A stretch of DNA of 64,000 nt from Deltaproteobacteria bacterium (GCA_027493875.1 JAOSJX010000003.1:62001-126000), one strand, 5' to 3'; positions 1 to 10,072 are shown, numbered from the stretch's first letter. Made by a program: numbers and translations. The notes: a model not told the origin generated them from the sequence alone.

Positions 1-639
1 GGCCCATGGAAATCGGCTGGTTGACGTCGAGGCGCTGCGCGGGTTCGTAGGGCGGAAGAAAATCGTCGAAATCCTGTTGCGTCAGGGTTTCGATCGGCTC
101 GACGACGTGACTGAGGGTGAAGCCGTCGATGTTGAGCATGACGGGCAGGAGCACGCGGCGGTCCTCGGCGATTTTAAAGCAGCACGGCGTGAGGTCATAG
201 ACCTCCTGGCCGTTGTTGCCGAAGAGTTGCACCCAGCCGATGTCGCGGTTCGCCATGACGTCGGACAGGTCGCCCCAGATGTTGATGGGTGCGGAGAGCG
301 CGCGGTTGACCGTGGCCATCACGATCGGCAGGCGCATCGCCGAGACGATGAAAAGAATTTCGTGCATGAGCGCGAGGCCCTGCGACGAGGTGGCGGTGAA
401 CGTCCGGCACCCCGTGGCCGACAACCCGACGCACGCGCTCATGGCGGAATGCTCGGATTCGACGGTGATGTATTCCGCGTCGAGATGCCCTTCGGCGACG
501 ATTTCCGAGAGATGCTCGACGATGTGCGTTTGGGGGTGATGGGATAAGCGGCGATGCCGTCCACGCGGCAAAGTTTGACGGCCTCGGCCTGCGCGATGCT
601 GACCTCGATGCCGATGCGGCGGCGCGTTTCGAAGGTCAT
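1..639 (-). CDS. porA: 2-oxoacid:ferredoxin oxidoreductase, alpha subunit (partial)
   Basis: This is the N-terminal about 210 residues of the pyrimidine-binding subunit of a pyruvate/2-oxoacid:ferredoxin oxidoreductase, which oxidatively decarboxylates a 2-oxoacid to acyl-CoA and passes electrons to ferredoxin. The frame starts MTFETRRRIGIEVSIAQAEA and includes the family motif AAYPITPQT, followed by ESEHSAMSACVG and ATSSQGLALMHE, all typical of PorA/KorA/VorB. The gene runs off the window at coordinate 1. A one-base deletion in a C run near 530 (five C where six are needed) breaks the frame inside the YPITPQT motif; both sides read as good family sequence. The start codon overlaps the stop of porD (ATGA), so the genes are translationally coupled. 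Which 2-oxoacid is used cannot be told from this part. Confidence 0.88.
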
Positions 640-950
640 GGGGCGCCCTCCTCGATCATGCGAATGGCGCCCGTCGGGCATTCCTGCGCGCAGATGCCGC
701 AGCCTTTGCAGTAGTCGGGATTGAAATCGTAATAATCCGGCAGCACGCCGGGGATCGGGTTTTCGCGCTTCGTGATGACGCGGCAGGCGTCGGGGCAGAA
801 AATCCAGCACAGCCCGCACGTGATGCAAAGCGCCTCGTCGGTTTTCGGATAGAAGGTGCGCCAGCCGCCGGTGTGGTATTCACGGGCGGAGCCGGGCGTG
901 AGGATGGCGGCGCCGAGGGCGAGTTCGCGCGTCGAGGGCTTTACGTTCAC
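636..950 (-). CDS. porD: 2-oxoacid:ferredoxin oxidoreductase, delta (ferredoxin-like) subunit
   Basis: A 104-residue electron-transfer subunit with two [4Fe-4S] cluster motifs, CITCGLCWIFCP (around residue 42) and CKGCGICAQECP (around residue 81), the classic arrangement of PorD/KorD. It would carry electrons from the thiamine diphosphate site to external ferredoxin. It sits between porC and porA with 4-base overlaps at both ends, which fixes the order porC-porD-porA on the minus strand. The frame is intact. The 40-residue N-terminal extension before the first cluster, containing GGWRTFYP, is normal for this subunit. Confidence 0.93.
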   Translation of the reverse strand: MNVKPSTRELALGAAILTPGSAREYHTGGWRTFYPKTDEALCITCGLCWIFCPDACRVITKRENPIPGVLPDYYDFNPDYCKGCGICAQECPTGAIRMIEEGAP

Positions 951-1501
951 GACGCGTCCTCCATGACCAGTTCCTCGAAGGCGCGTTCCATGACGGCGAA
1001 ATTGCGCGCGCCGAGCGCGCCGAAGCGTTCTTCCAGCGGCTGTTTCAGCGATTCGAGACGAACGAGGCCGCGCGCTTTGATCGCCCCGCCGAGCATGGTC
1101 GTGTTCACGATCGGGCGGCGCAATAGATTGAGCGCGATGCGCTGCGCGTTGACCGTGGCGACCCGTGTTTTGAATTGATATTTTTCTTTGAAGTGAGCGG
1201 GCGGTTCCGGCGAATTGATGACGATCACGCCGTCCGGCTTGACGCCCTCGGCGACGTCGACGATGTCGAGGAGCGCGGCGTCGAGAACGATGACGACGTC
1301 CGGCTCATAGACCTGTTCGCGAAGATAGATTTTGGAATCGTCGATGCGCGCGAAGGCGAGCACGGGCGCACCGCGGCGTTCGGGCCCGAAAGCGGGAAAG
1401 GATTGGGCGAAGCGCCCCTCGGAAATGGCGGCGTGCGCGAGCAGTTCGGCGCTCGTCACCGCGCCCTGGCCGCCGCGTCCGTGAAAACGCAATTCGATCA
1501 C
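947..1501 (-). CDS. porC: 2-oxoacid:ferredoxin oxidoreductase, gamma subunit
   Basis: The catalytic gamma subunit of the same complex as porD/porA. It begins with the signature IELRFHGRGGQGAVTSAELL and continues with QSFPAFGPERRGAPV, both diagnostic of PorC. I place the start at the GTG at 1499-1501 (about 184 residues) because it has an AGGG-type ribosome site about 7 bases upstream and the family normally starts right at this motif. An ATG 20 codons further upstream (1561) is possible. It is the first gene of the porCDA run, and the complete frame has no indel. The upstream region to 2125 is non-coding, so transcription should begin there. Confidence 0.92.
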   Translation of the reverse strand: MIELRFHGRGGQGAVTSAELLAHAAISEGRFAQSFPAFGPERRGAPVLAFARIDDSKIYLREQVYEPDVVIVLDAALLDIVDVAEGVKPDGVIVINSPEPPAHFKEKYQFKTRVATVNAQRIALNLLRRPIVNTTMLGGAIKARGLVRLESLKQPLEERFGALGARNFAVMERAFEELVMEDAS

Positions 1502-2125
1502 GGTCCACCCTTCCCGTCCGGGTGGGTTGTCCACCCGGCTTACTATAGGGTGAACGGCCATTCAGGCGCTTGATTTCGATCAAGAAAAATCTTTGTGGAG
1601 GTCAAACCGCCGATATGCCGTAACTATTGATTTTTGTAGAATATTTCTTTGACCGTTGACCGTCGTGTTGACGGCCATCGTCTTGCTTCGTTCCGGACTC
1701 ATGCGGTCGGAGGCGCCCGTGGATTCCAGATTTCGGCCGTGAGCACAGATCGTACATAGCCTTGAGGTCTTGCGGATCGACGAGCGGGCGGATCGGATTC
1801 CCCGGACGACCCGCGTCGGGCGGATAGCAGCCCTCGAACGCCGCGGCGAAAGGCGGTCGATCAAAATTCGTGGCGACGCGGCGAAGCGGGTGCGTTTAGC
1901 TCAGGCATTGGTTATCGGTTCGATCCCACCGGCAACCATCAACTAAAAACCCCAAACCAAGAACACACCTCAACAACTTGTCGCGTTTTCGGTTTCTTCC
2001 CATTCCGGAACGTCCCTGCCGATTCTTGGCTCTTCCCAAACCGCCCAGGCAACGGTTCGATGGTGCGATGCGGATGGCAGGAGATATTCACAAGATATTC
2101 AATGACATATCTCGTCAACTTGGTC
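1502..2125. other. Intergenic region with no supported gene
   Basis: About 620 bases between the divergent porC start and the alcohol dehydrogenase stop. I see no conserved protein in any frame. The stretch 1575-1660 is clearly AT-richer than its surroundings and is the likely promoter region for porCDA. A tRNA-like remnant lies at 1887-1935 (separate entry). The rest has no recognisable structure. Confidence 0.5.
1887..1935 (+). other. Degenerate tRNA-like remnant
   Basis: The sequence has a 5' part GCGGGTG, a D-arm-like TTTAGCTCAG, a T-loop-like GGTTCGATCCC, and a 3' part CACCGGC that pairs with GCGGGTG at 6 of 7 positions, followed closely by ACCA. The anticodon arm is missing, extra bases separate the acceptor stem from the D-arm, and the T-stem does not pair properly, so it cannot be a working tRNA. 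It may be a deletion relic of a tRNA gene or of an integration event at one. It could also be chance similarity. Confidence 0.25.
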
Positions 2126-3128
2126 CTACGGGATCAACACGGCGCGGTAGCGGATCGTGTTGTCACGGACCTTCGCGATCGCGTCGTTCGCGCGCGCGAG
2201 CGGAAACTTTTCGACGATCGGCGCGATGCCGTGTTCGTCCGCGACGCGCAGCATTTCCATCATGATCCCGCGTCCGCCGATGGGACTGGCCGTGACGCGG
2301 CGGCGCTTGCCCAGCAACAGGTAGATCGGCAGTTCCATTGGCTCGTTGGGAACGCCGACGAAGGTGAGTGTGCCGTCCGAACCCAGCATCCCGAGATACG
2401 CGTGCCAATCGAAATTCATCGGGACCGTGTTGATGAGAACGTCGATGGGGCGCGCGTATTCCGGCTTCGCGCCGTCCGCCACGAGCACCGCGTCGTGCGC
2501 GCCGAGCTTGGCGGCGAGATGTGCTTTGTCGGCGCTTGTCGTGAAGACGACGACGCGGTTGCCCATTTTCGACGCGAACTGCACGGCCAGATGGCCGAGC
2601 CCGCCGACGCCGATCACCCCCACCGTCTGCCCCGAACGCATTCCCGCATGCCGCAGCGCGGAATAAACGGTGATGCCGCCGCACAGCAGCGGGCCCGCCG
2701 CGTCGGTGTCCAAGCCGTCCGGCAATTTGAAGCAGAACCGCCCATCCATCGTAATGCGATCGGCGAAGCCGCCGTCGCCGTCGGTAATAACGCCGAGGTT
2801 TTCGTCGCAAAGATTCTCGTCGCCGCGCGCGCAATCCGCGCATGCCATGCACGCGGAGCGCTGCCAGCCGATACCAACGCGATCGCCCACCGCGAGATGC
2901 GTGACGGCCGGGCCGACCTCCTCGACCACGCCGACGATTTCGTGCCCCCGGCACGAGCGGGTATGTGCTCGCGTGCCAATCGTTATCGATCATGTGAACG
3001 TCGCTGTGGCAGATGCCGCACGAAAAGACCTTCACGCGGCAACCGTGTTGTCCGAGCGCTCCGCCGTCGAAACTGTGATTTGTTAATTTCTCGCCCGCCG
3101 CCAACGCGGCCATGCCTTCATATTGCAT
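2126..3128 (-). CDS. Zinc-dependent alcohol dehydrogenase (YahK/CAD type)
   Basis: An NAD(P)-dependent medium-chain alcohol/aldehyde dehydrogenase of about 333 residues. Visible features are the catalytic zinc motif GICHSDVH, the segment VPGHEIVGVVEEVG, the structural zinc cysteines in CMACADCARGDENLC, and the Rossmann motif GVGGLG near the middle. The pattern around YPLVPGHEIVG fits the cinnamyl-alcohol-dehydrogenase-like YahK/AdhC group, which reduces aldehydes with NADPH. The start at 3128 is supported by GAGGAG about 6 bases upstream of ATG. A one-base insertion in a C run at 2945-2949 breaks the frame between the N-terminal 65 residues and the rest. It stands alone, and its substrate cannot be predicted. 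Confidence 0.88.
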
Positions 3129-3292
3129 CGATTGCTCCTCAATGTTGGGCGTCGTCGATTCTTGAGATCCCTTTGCCACATTCCGCGATATTCTGGCTAA
3201 CGGGATAATTTAACAAACGACGCAATCAAAAGGCCTCCTCATGCGTTCTACGGTCAGAAGCCGAATTTGTAGCGCTTGTCCCGGAGGCCGTC

Positions 3293-3826
3293 ATGACACT
3301 CCACGCCGTCGACTCCCGAATACCCGCCGCCGGACCGGTCATGCCGCGTGATACGGAAGTTGATAACCTTCTGCGGCAGGGCTTTCGTTACGCGTTCTCG
3401 TTGACGCACGCGCAGCCGGAAGCGGAAGATCTGGTTCACGACGCGTGGGTCAAGCTCCTGGCCGCCGGTTCTCCCCGAAACATCCCCCTGCTTTTTCGGA
3501 CTATTCGCACGCTTTTCATCGACCGCTATCGGCATCAGACGGCGCTCCACCTCGAGCCGTTGGCGGATTATCACGGCGCGACGCGCCCAAAGGACAAAAA
3601 GCGCGCCGCATTTGCGGCCACGCGCGAGCAAGTCGACAAAGGGCTGGCAACGCTGCGCGTGGAAGAACGCGAAGCCCTCTTCCTCAATGCGGTGGAAGGC
3701 TACACGGCCCGCGAGATCGCGAAACTCGTCGACCGGCCGCGCGGCACCGTTCTTTCCCTGATCCACCGGGCCAAACAAAAAATGCGCCGCTACTTCACCG
3801 ATGCGGCGGATGAGGTAACGCCATGA
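3293..3826 (+). CDS. ECF-type RNA polymerase sigma factor
   Basis: A 177-residue sigma-70 family factor of the extracytoplasmic-function type. Region 2 is visible at about residues 28-70 ([20 protein letters not shown], then a segment ending RTLFIDRYR). Region 4 is at 110-165, with [20 protein letters not shown] and a helix-turn-helix ending [23 protein letters not shown] site sits 6 bases before the ATG. The stop overlaps the start of the following VWA-family membrane protein (ATGA), so the two are coupled. A second pair of the same two gene families lies at 48088-49790. There is no separate anti-sigma gene; the partner membrane protein is the natural candidate (inference). Confidence 0.9.
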   Translation: MTLHAVDSRIPAAGPVMPRDTEVDNLLRQGFRYAFSLTHAQPEAEDLVHDAWVKLLAAGSPRNIPLLFRTIRTLFIDRYRHQTALHLEPLADYHGATRPKDKKRAAFAATREQVDKGLATLRVEEREALFLNAVEGYTAREIAKLVDRPRGTVLSLIHRAKQKMRRYFTDAADEVTP

Positions 3827-5841
3827 ATCCCGAAATTCGTTCCCCGAAGACTATGTGCGCGACTATTACGAAGGAATCGCTCCGAGCGACGAGCGCCTCG
3901 ACCGGTGGCGGGCCATGGAGCGCGAGGCGACCCCGCCTCAAGATCAGCGTCGAAGCGGAGTTCTGCTGCATTGGCCCGAGCGGTTTTTCAAAGCGGCCGC
4001 GATCATATTCGCGGTCGGCGCCGCCGTCACGGCGATCGCCTTGCCAAAGTACCTCGACTACCGAGAGACACAGCAGCTCGCCCTCTACGACGACGCCGCC
4101 AAGAACGCGGGGAGGAACGCCAAGTTGACCTTCGAGGTCTTATATAACGACCGTGGCGGAGATATTTCCGGAGGTTACGGCAATTTTAATGCGATGGGCG
4201 CGCTTTCGCGGCTGCATCGAGGCTTCGAGCAGGTAGATTCGATCATCGGAAGGCCGCCGGAGAATTACGACGATCACGGCGAAAACGATTTTACTTCCGT
4301 CAAGAACGAGCCACTTTCGACCTTTTCGATCGATGTTGATACGGCATCATACGCGAACGTCCGACGTTTCCTGCGGAACGGCATGTTACCACCCATCGAA
4401 GCCGTGCGGGTTGAAGAAATGATCAACTACTTCCCTACGACAACCCACCGCCGGAAGATGGCCCGTTCGCTGTCTACGCGGAAGTGGCGAACGCGCCGTG
4501 GTCTCCCGATCATCGATTGGTTCAAATCAGCCTCAAAGGGCAGATGTTTCCCGAGGAAATCCGTCCGGCGGCCCATCTCGTCTTTTTGATCGACGTCTCC
4601 GGCTCAATGGAAGACGGACCGAAGCTGCCGTTGCTTAAGGAAGGGCTCGAGTTGCTCACTCATGAATTGCGGGAGGAGGATTTCGTTTCTATCGTGGTAT
4701 ATGCTGGCCATTCGGGCTTGATTCTTCCTCCGACCTCCGGAGCCGACAAACAAACGATCATCGAAGCGCTCGACCTCCTTCAGGCCGGCGGCTACACGAA
4801 CGGAGGAGAAGGCATCCGCCTCGCCTACCGGCAAGCGGAGGAGCACTTCATCGAAGGCGGAATCAATCGCGTCGTCCTCGCGACCGACGGTGATTTTTAA
4901 CGTGGGCATCACCGACCGTGATGAATTGGTTCAATTCGTCCAGCGGCACGCGAAGAACAATATTTTCCTGACCGTTCTGGGTTTCGGAACCGGAAACCTT
5001 CAGGATGGGAGGTTGGAAGAACTTGCCGACAAGGGCGACGGAAACTACGCCTATATCGACTCGTTGCGGGAGGCCGAGAAAGTGCTGGTGCGCGAACTTT
5101 CCGGGACGCTTCACACGATCGCCAAGGACGTGAAGATTCAAGTGGAATTCAATCCGGCGCGCGTCATGTCTTATCGGCTGATCGGATACGAAAACCGCGT
5201 GATGGCAACGGAGGATTTCGAGGATGATCGGAAGGACGCCGGCGAGGTTGGTGCAGGCCACAACGTGACGGCCCTCTACGAAATCGTTCCCCGGAACGAC
5301 TTCGGACAATGGACGCAAGCTCGTACCGCTTCGCTATCAGAACCCGGCGATGTTGTCCGACGTGGCCCAAGGCAAAGAAGTCTTGACCGTTAATATCCGC
5401 TACAAGGAACCCGACGGATATCGATCGAAATTCGACGCTTTCGCCGTGGAGGATGACGGAAACTCGTTCCGACAGGCGTCGGAGGATTTCCGTTTCGCCT
5501 CCGCCGTCGCTTTGTTCGGCATGCTGCTCAAGGAATCTCCGTACGCAGGTACCGCCGACTGGGACGATGTGTTGAATATCGCAGCCGACGCGATCGGCAC
5601 CGATGAAGACGGCTACCGCGCCGAATTTATTGAACTCGTCCGACAGGCGTCAGCCGCGACGGATCAACTTGCCGCCGCAGTCCGGGAGGCCGGAGAAACG
5701 CTTAGCAACTTGCTGCAATACGATAAACACCTGACGGACGATCCGAATATTACGTTTACGTTTTTCGCGGCGAACAACTCCGGCTACACGTTCACCACGC
5801 AGCACGCCAAAAGTAAAAAGGTGTTTTTGTTTAAGGACTAG
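3823..5841 (+). CDS. Membrane-anchored VWA-domain protein (vWF_A/DUF3520, YfbK-like), possible anti-sigma partner
   Basis: About 670 residues once four frameshifts are joined (near 3842, 4434, 4895 and 5315; most are one-base changes in homopolymers). Order: a short cytoplasmic N-terminus with charged [19 protein letters not shown]; one transmembrane helix ([16 protein letters not shown]); the conserved vWF_A N-terminal block ending [17 protein letters not shown] and [10 protein letters not shown]; a full VWA domain with MIDAS motif DVSGSM and ATDGDFNVG; then the C-terminal DUF3520-like block ([17 protein letters not shown]). VWA domains bind protein ligands through a metal ion. Because the gene is translationally coupled to an ECF sigma factor, the cytoplasmic N-terminus could bind that sigma factor and the periplasmic VWA part could be the sensor. 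This is inference; no zinc anti-sigma motif is seen. Confidence 0.85.
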
Positions 5842-5847
5842 GCGAAC

Positions 5848-6050
5848 CTAGCCCGCCGCCTTCTCGCCCTTCGCGCACGTGTTGAGGCCGAAGGGCAGAT
5901 AGGGCCGGGCACACGCGGCAAAGCCCGGTGCCGAGCGGGAGCAGGCCGACGAAGGCCCCACCAGCTTCCGGCGACGTAGCCCCACGCGATGATGCCGATG
6001 CCCGCAACGATGCGAATCGTCCGATCCAAGGAACCCACGTTACTTTTCAT
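5848..6050 (-). CDS. DUF2892 small membrane protein
   Basis: A small protein of about 66 residues that starts MKSNVGSLDRTIRIVAG, continues IIAWGYVAGSWWGL and, after two indels (near 5950 and 5895), reads VGLLPLGTGLCRVCP and PYLPFGLNTCAKG before the stop at 5848. This is the DUF2892 (YgaP-like inner membrane) pattern: two short transmembrane segments and conserved cysteines in CP and LNTC. The function of the family is poorly known, although it is often linked to rhodanese/sulfur-carrier proteins. It converges on the VWA gene, with only a few bases between the two stops. Confidence 0.75.
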
Positions 6051-6067
6051 GGCCGCATACCTCCAAT

Positions 6068-8131
6068 TCAGTGCCCCATGGTCACCGACGCACGGCCTGA
6101 CGCGTCGAGCGTGACCTCGCGTTCGGGCAGAAGTTCGCGCGCTTCGGCGTCGAACGCCAGCAGACGCACGGTTTCGCCCGGCGCGCCTTCAAGCTCGATG
6201 CGCAGCGCGCCGCCGTCCACGTCGATCTTAGCAAATCGGCGGTCCGCCATTGTCACGAATTTGTCGGGTTCGCCGATCAGGGCGAGGCCGTTTTCGAGAA
6301 CCGGCGCGAGCACGTAGTACCCGAAATCGTAGAGATCGCCGAACGGCTCCATCCAAAAGAGGCCGTTCACCAGCTTCGCCTCGCCGGTACGCCAGTTATA
6401 GGCGATGACGGCGCGCGTCTCGTCGAGATCATGCGTGAGATCGACGCGGAAATCGTTCACCGCTTCGGGAAAAACGAACATCGACCCCACGTCGCGCAAT
6501 CCGTACGACACCAGCGCCCAAATCCGGTCGATCGCGGTGCGTTGCGGGTGTTCGCTCGCCAAATGATAGGCGGCGACGTAGTGCCAGCGGCGGCCGTTTC
6601 GGTCGGACCACGCGTGTGTTGTGAAGGGGCGCGTATGGGGGAGGAACATGGCGTCGATGGGAAGCGCGGGGCGATCGGGCTTGAGGAGTAATCCATCCTC
6701 GCGGCACGTACGCAACAGGATCTCACGGTCCGCCTTGCCGGCGCGATCGCCCGGCCCGACCATGCCCGCGCTGAGCGCACTGATGAGCGCCTCGGCCTCG
6801 CCGTATTTTTCCGACGACCAGAAGTTGTCCTTGAACGGCAGCAGGCCGAGCGCCCACGCCACCATATTCACCGTGTGAAACTGCGGCCAGTACGATTCCT
6901 TCGACACGCTCTGCCGGTAGTCAATCGACGTGCGCACGGTGGTCGGCGACGCCAGATCGACGGACGCCATGAGGTGCGCGCCGCCGGTCATGCAAAGCTG
7001 CATCGTGAGGCCCGCATCCTTGGCCGCGTCATCCATCCAACGCATCCACGTCTCGCCGTTGGCCACCCCTTCGCGCAGCCATTTGACGCCGAGGTACTGC
7101 GACATCAGCCAGTCCTGCTCGTAAGTGACGGCGCCCCAGGACGCGGCGTCGGCCATGAAAATATCGTAAACGCCGCGATCCAGCGGCAGCGCCATAGGAT
7201 CGTCGAAATAAAAAGGAAAATCATTTTTGTAGTCGTTGAATTTGGCGAACCAGCGGTTGTGGAGAATGAGTGGGAGGCCGAGTTCGTTTTGAAAGGCGAC
7301 GAGGCCGTCCGGAAACATCCACGGCTGCGGTTCCCAGCGGATCAGGCCGCCCGGCGACAAAAGGCCCGGCTCCTTGAAATACCACCAAGAGTCGAGCTGC
7401 ATGTAGCCGTACGGCAGGCCGCGCGCCTCCGCGTCGTCGCGCACGGCAAGCAACGTTTCCTGTTCGTTCATGCCCGGTTCGGTGTTGTAATAGTAATAGG
7501 CGCCGTTGTCGGTCCAGTACCCGAGATAGGACGCGCCGACGTCGGCGTAGCGATCCACTTTCTCTTTACCGCGATCGCCGCGCAGAACCTTTCCCCAAAA
7601 TTCGAGGGTATCGGCGATACCGTGCCCCTGCACGACGACGAAGCGGTGTTCCCACCCGGCCGGGATCTTGTCCACCTCGCCGGCGACACCCGATTGGATG
7701 CGTCCCGGTTCGTAGTCGATGTAGCTCGCGAAGAACCCGTTCATCGGAGAGAACACGATGACGTCCATGGCGTCGCTGTACAAAACGAGTGGGCCGTTGG
7801 TCGGCTCGGCGCGCAGCGAGGGCGGCATCATGGGCGACCGCTGAAAATTCAAAACGTGCGCGTACCGTTCGTCGACGAACCAATCGTCGTAGCGAAACGC
7901 GGGGCGATCGAAGCGCCCGGTTGCGATGCCGGATAATTCATCGGGAAACGCGTGCGTGATGACGAGGTGGCTGAACTTTCCGGTATCGTGTTCGTCGTCC
8001 GGCGAGCCGTCGTCATCGTCTTCGCCGGTCTCTTGATTGCCGGTCAGGCTGTCGTCGTCGCCATAATCCGCGCAGGCGAGCGGAACGAGAAAAACGGCCA
8101 GGGGAAGGAGCCAATAAGCATATCGTCGCAA
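6068..8131 (-). CDS. Asp-rich lipoprotein with glycosidase-like (alpha-galactosidase/clan D-like) body
   Basis: A large lipoprotein of about 687 residues. I choose the TTG at 8131 because GGAGGA lies 7 bases upstream and the reading then starts with a proper signal peptide (RRYAYWLLPLAVFLVPLA) followed by the lipid-accepting Cys; an ATG at 8242 would add 37 unlikely residues. An acidic spacer with DDD and DDDD runs follows the Cys. The body has TIM-barrel-like segments such as ASYLGYWTDNGAYYYYN, LPYGYMQLDSWWYFKEPG and DIFMADAASWGAVTYEQDW, reminiscent of alpha-galactosidase/raffinose-synthase-type glycoside hydrolases, and a beta-rich C-terminus. The family assignment is tentative; no exact GH signature was identified. 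It would be anchored in the outer or inner membrane and act on a glycan. Its promoter region is shared with the divergent gene at 8236. Confidence 0.7.
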   Translation of the reverse strand: MRRYAYWLLPLAVFLVPLACADYGDDDSLTGNQETGEDDDDGSPDDEHDTGKFSHLVITHAFPDELSGIATGRFDRPAFRYDDWFVDERYAHVLNFQRSPMMPPSLRAEPTNGPLVLYSDAMDVIVFSPMNGFFASYIDYEPGRIQSGVAGEVDKIPAGWEHRFVVVQGHGIADTLEFWGKVLRGDRGKEKVDRYADVGASYLGYWTDNGAYYYYNTEPGMNEQETLLAVRDDAEARGLPYGYMQLDSWWYFKEPGLLSPGGLIRWEPQPWMFPDGLVAFQNELGLPLILHNRWFAKFNDYKNDFPFYFDDPMALPLDRGVYDIFMADAASWGAVTYEQDWLMSQYLGVKWLREGVANGETWMRWMDDAAKDAGLTMQLCMTGGAHLMASVDLASPTTVRTSIDYRQSVSKESYWPQFHTVNMVAWALGLLPFKDNFWSSEKYGEAEALISALSAGMVGPGDRAGKADREILLRTCREDGLLLKPDRPALPIDAMFLPHTRPFTTHAWSDRNGRRWHYVAAYHLASEHPQRTAIDRIWALVSYGLRDVGSMFVFPEAVNDFRVDLTHDLDETRAVIAYNWRTGEAKLVNGLFWMEPFGDLYDFGYYVLAPVLENGLALIGEPDKFVTMADRRFAKIDVDGGALRIELEGAPGETVRLLAFDAEARELLPEREVTLDASGRASVTMGH

Positions 8132-8235
8132 GGGAATTCCTCCGTCGGGACCGATCATCGGACTTACGGAACCTCCGATCAAGCCTTCCCCGTTATCGAA
8201 ATTGAGTTTCCGCAAAGATTCGCTATTATTTATCC

Positions 8236-9648
8236 ATGCCAAAACGCTTTCCCGGTCTATGGCTTTGCGCTCTCACCGCGGTGTTCGCCCTGAGTTTTGT
8301 TTGGGGCTGCGGCGACGATGATGACGATTCGGGCGGCGCGGCTGACGACGACGAAACGGCCATCGACGATGATGCCGGCTTTTCCGACGACGACGCATCC
8401 GGCCCCGATGACGATGACGGATGGCAACCCGTTGCTCCCCATCGCGAGGACCGGGGCGCCTGGCACGTCGTCTGGCTCGCGGGGAACGCGTACGAGATGG
8501 GCTACCAACACGGTGAGCTTATGCATGACGAGATCGCCGAGGGGATGGCGTGGCTCGACGACATGAACGTCATCGACGTCGTCATCCCGGTCGCGAAAGC
8601 TCTGGGCTTTGGGATCTCGCGCTCGAAACATCGTTTCCCGAATACATCGAGGAATGCCACGGCATGAGCGACGCGGCCGGCGATGTGGGCATGAGCTTCG
8701 AGGCCTGCCTGCTGCTCCAGTTTCGGCGACGTTCTTTACTCGCTCATCGAAAACGTTATTCCGATCGCCTCGGACGCACCCACGCCGGGCTGCACGCAAG
8801 CTCTCGTCGTCGGTGACGCAACGTTGGACGGCCGGCTCCTCCACGCCCGCAGCATGGACTGGGACGCCTATCCCTTGCTGATCGACCACCCGACGATTTT
8901 CGTGCGTCAGCCGGATGACGGGATTCCGCACGTCATCGTCGGTTTTCCCGCCAACATCAGTCCGTACCAGGGCATGAACGCCGAGGGGATTTCCATCGCG
9001 TCGAACAAGATCGATCCGGCGAACCGCCGGCAGGTCGATTGGACTGGACGGTCGCACGCGCAGATTCAGGGCATGATCTTGAAAAAGGCGCGCATCCTGG
9101 ACGAAGCGCGCGCGTTTTTCGAAGCGCAGGACGAGTTCGGTACCGGCCTATCGGCCATCGGCGACGGACCGAACCGAACGGCATTGATCTACGAGGTCAC
9201 CGCGAACGCGCGGACGGCGCGGACGCTGGAGCGCGGCGTAGTCTGGCAGACGAACCACTTCGTTTCCGACGCGATGCGGGGCAAGGACGAGGAGCCGTCC
9301 AACGGCAGCATGCGCCGCTATGAACGCGTCGAGCAGTTGGTTGCGCCTAATGGGGAAGTTACGCATTACGGACAAATCGACGCGCTGACGATGGTGAATC
9401 TCATGCGCGACCGCGTGAATCCTTGGACGCACGAAGAAAGTCCGAAGGGCGTTTTCGAGGACGGCGACAGCATCGCGACCAACGGCGCGGTCTATCAGGT
9501 CGTCTTCGATCCGGAACATCTTTGGTTTTGGGCCGCCGGCGGGGCTCTTCCGGTCCCCGAGCAGCCGTTCGTCGGATTCTCACTGGCGGAACTCCTCGGA
9601 TATCCGGATGCGGCGCCTGTCGATCCGGACGTTTTCCCGCCGCTCTGA
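8236..9648 (+). CDS. Asp-rich lipoprotein, C45/acyltransferase-type Ntn hydrolase
   Basis: Signal peptide ending in lipobox VWGC, then about 45 residues packed with Asp (DDDDDSGGAADDDE and similar), then a body of about 400 residues. The reading is interrupted by indels near 8610 and 8728. After joining, the segment PGCTQALVVGDATLDG appears, in which the Cys following Gly is the expected N-terminal nucleophile of the C45 (isopenicillin-N acyltransferase-like) / choloylglycine-hydrolase superfamily. HARSMDWD, ISPYQGMNAEGISIASNK and QTNHFVSDAMRG fit the family. These enzymes cleave or form linear amide bonds and mature by self-cleavage. An enzyme on a lipidated Asp-rich tether would work at the cell envelope. 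Substrate unknown. It is divergent from the glycosidase-like lipoprotein. Confidence 0.75.
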
Positions 9649-9763
9649 CCCACTGCCTCGATTTGCGCGCATCGTAACAAAAATCGTATTCCTATTTTGA
9701 CGGCGCTCCGCTTCGGACGCATAAACTGGCGGTTCATCACAATACACTGTCGGGAGAAACACC

Positions 9764-10060
9764 ATGGCCAAGGTGCTTCGGATGAAATGGAGCGGCATCA
9801 CCGCGGAGCAATACCACGAATCACGCGAAAAGGTCGGCTGGGAATCCGATCCCGCCGATGGCGGCATCCTGCACGTCGCGTGGATGGACGGCGGCGATCT
9901 TCATGTCCTCGACGTCTGGGAAAGCGAGGCGCACTTTCAGCGCTTCCTCGAAGACCGCTTACAGCCGATCGTCGTCGGCCACATGGGCATCACGACGCAG
10001 CCGGAAGCGCAGTGGTTCGACGCCGCCGCGTATTACCGCCCCGGCTTGGACGACAAATAA
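9764..10060 (+). CDS. Small dimeric alpha/beta-barrel (ABM-like) protein
   Basis: A 98-residue protein beginning MAKVLRMKWSGITAEQYHE, with HVAWMDGGDLHVLDVWESE and HFQRFLEDRLQPIV. The strand-helix pattern and the ITAEQY.../VWES...F..F spacing match antibiotic-biosynthesis-monooxygenase-like (dimeric ferredoxin-fold) proteins, many of which have no known function. GGGAGAAACACC precedes the ATG. It lies between the C45-like gene and the ectoine cluster, with no shared operon. Confidence is good that it is a gene and low on function. Confidence 0.7.
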   Translation: MAKVLRMKWSGITAEQYHESREKVGWESDPADGGILHVAWMDGGDLHVLDVWESEAHFQRFLEDRLQPIVVGHMGITTQPEAQWFDAAAYYRPGLDDK

Positions 10061-10072
10061 CGCGAGGACCGC

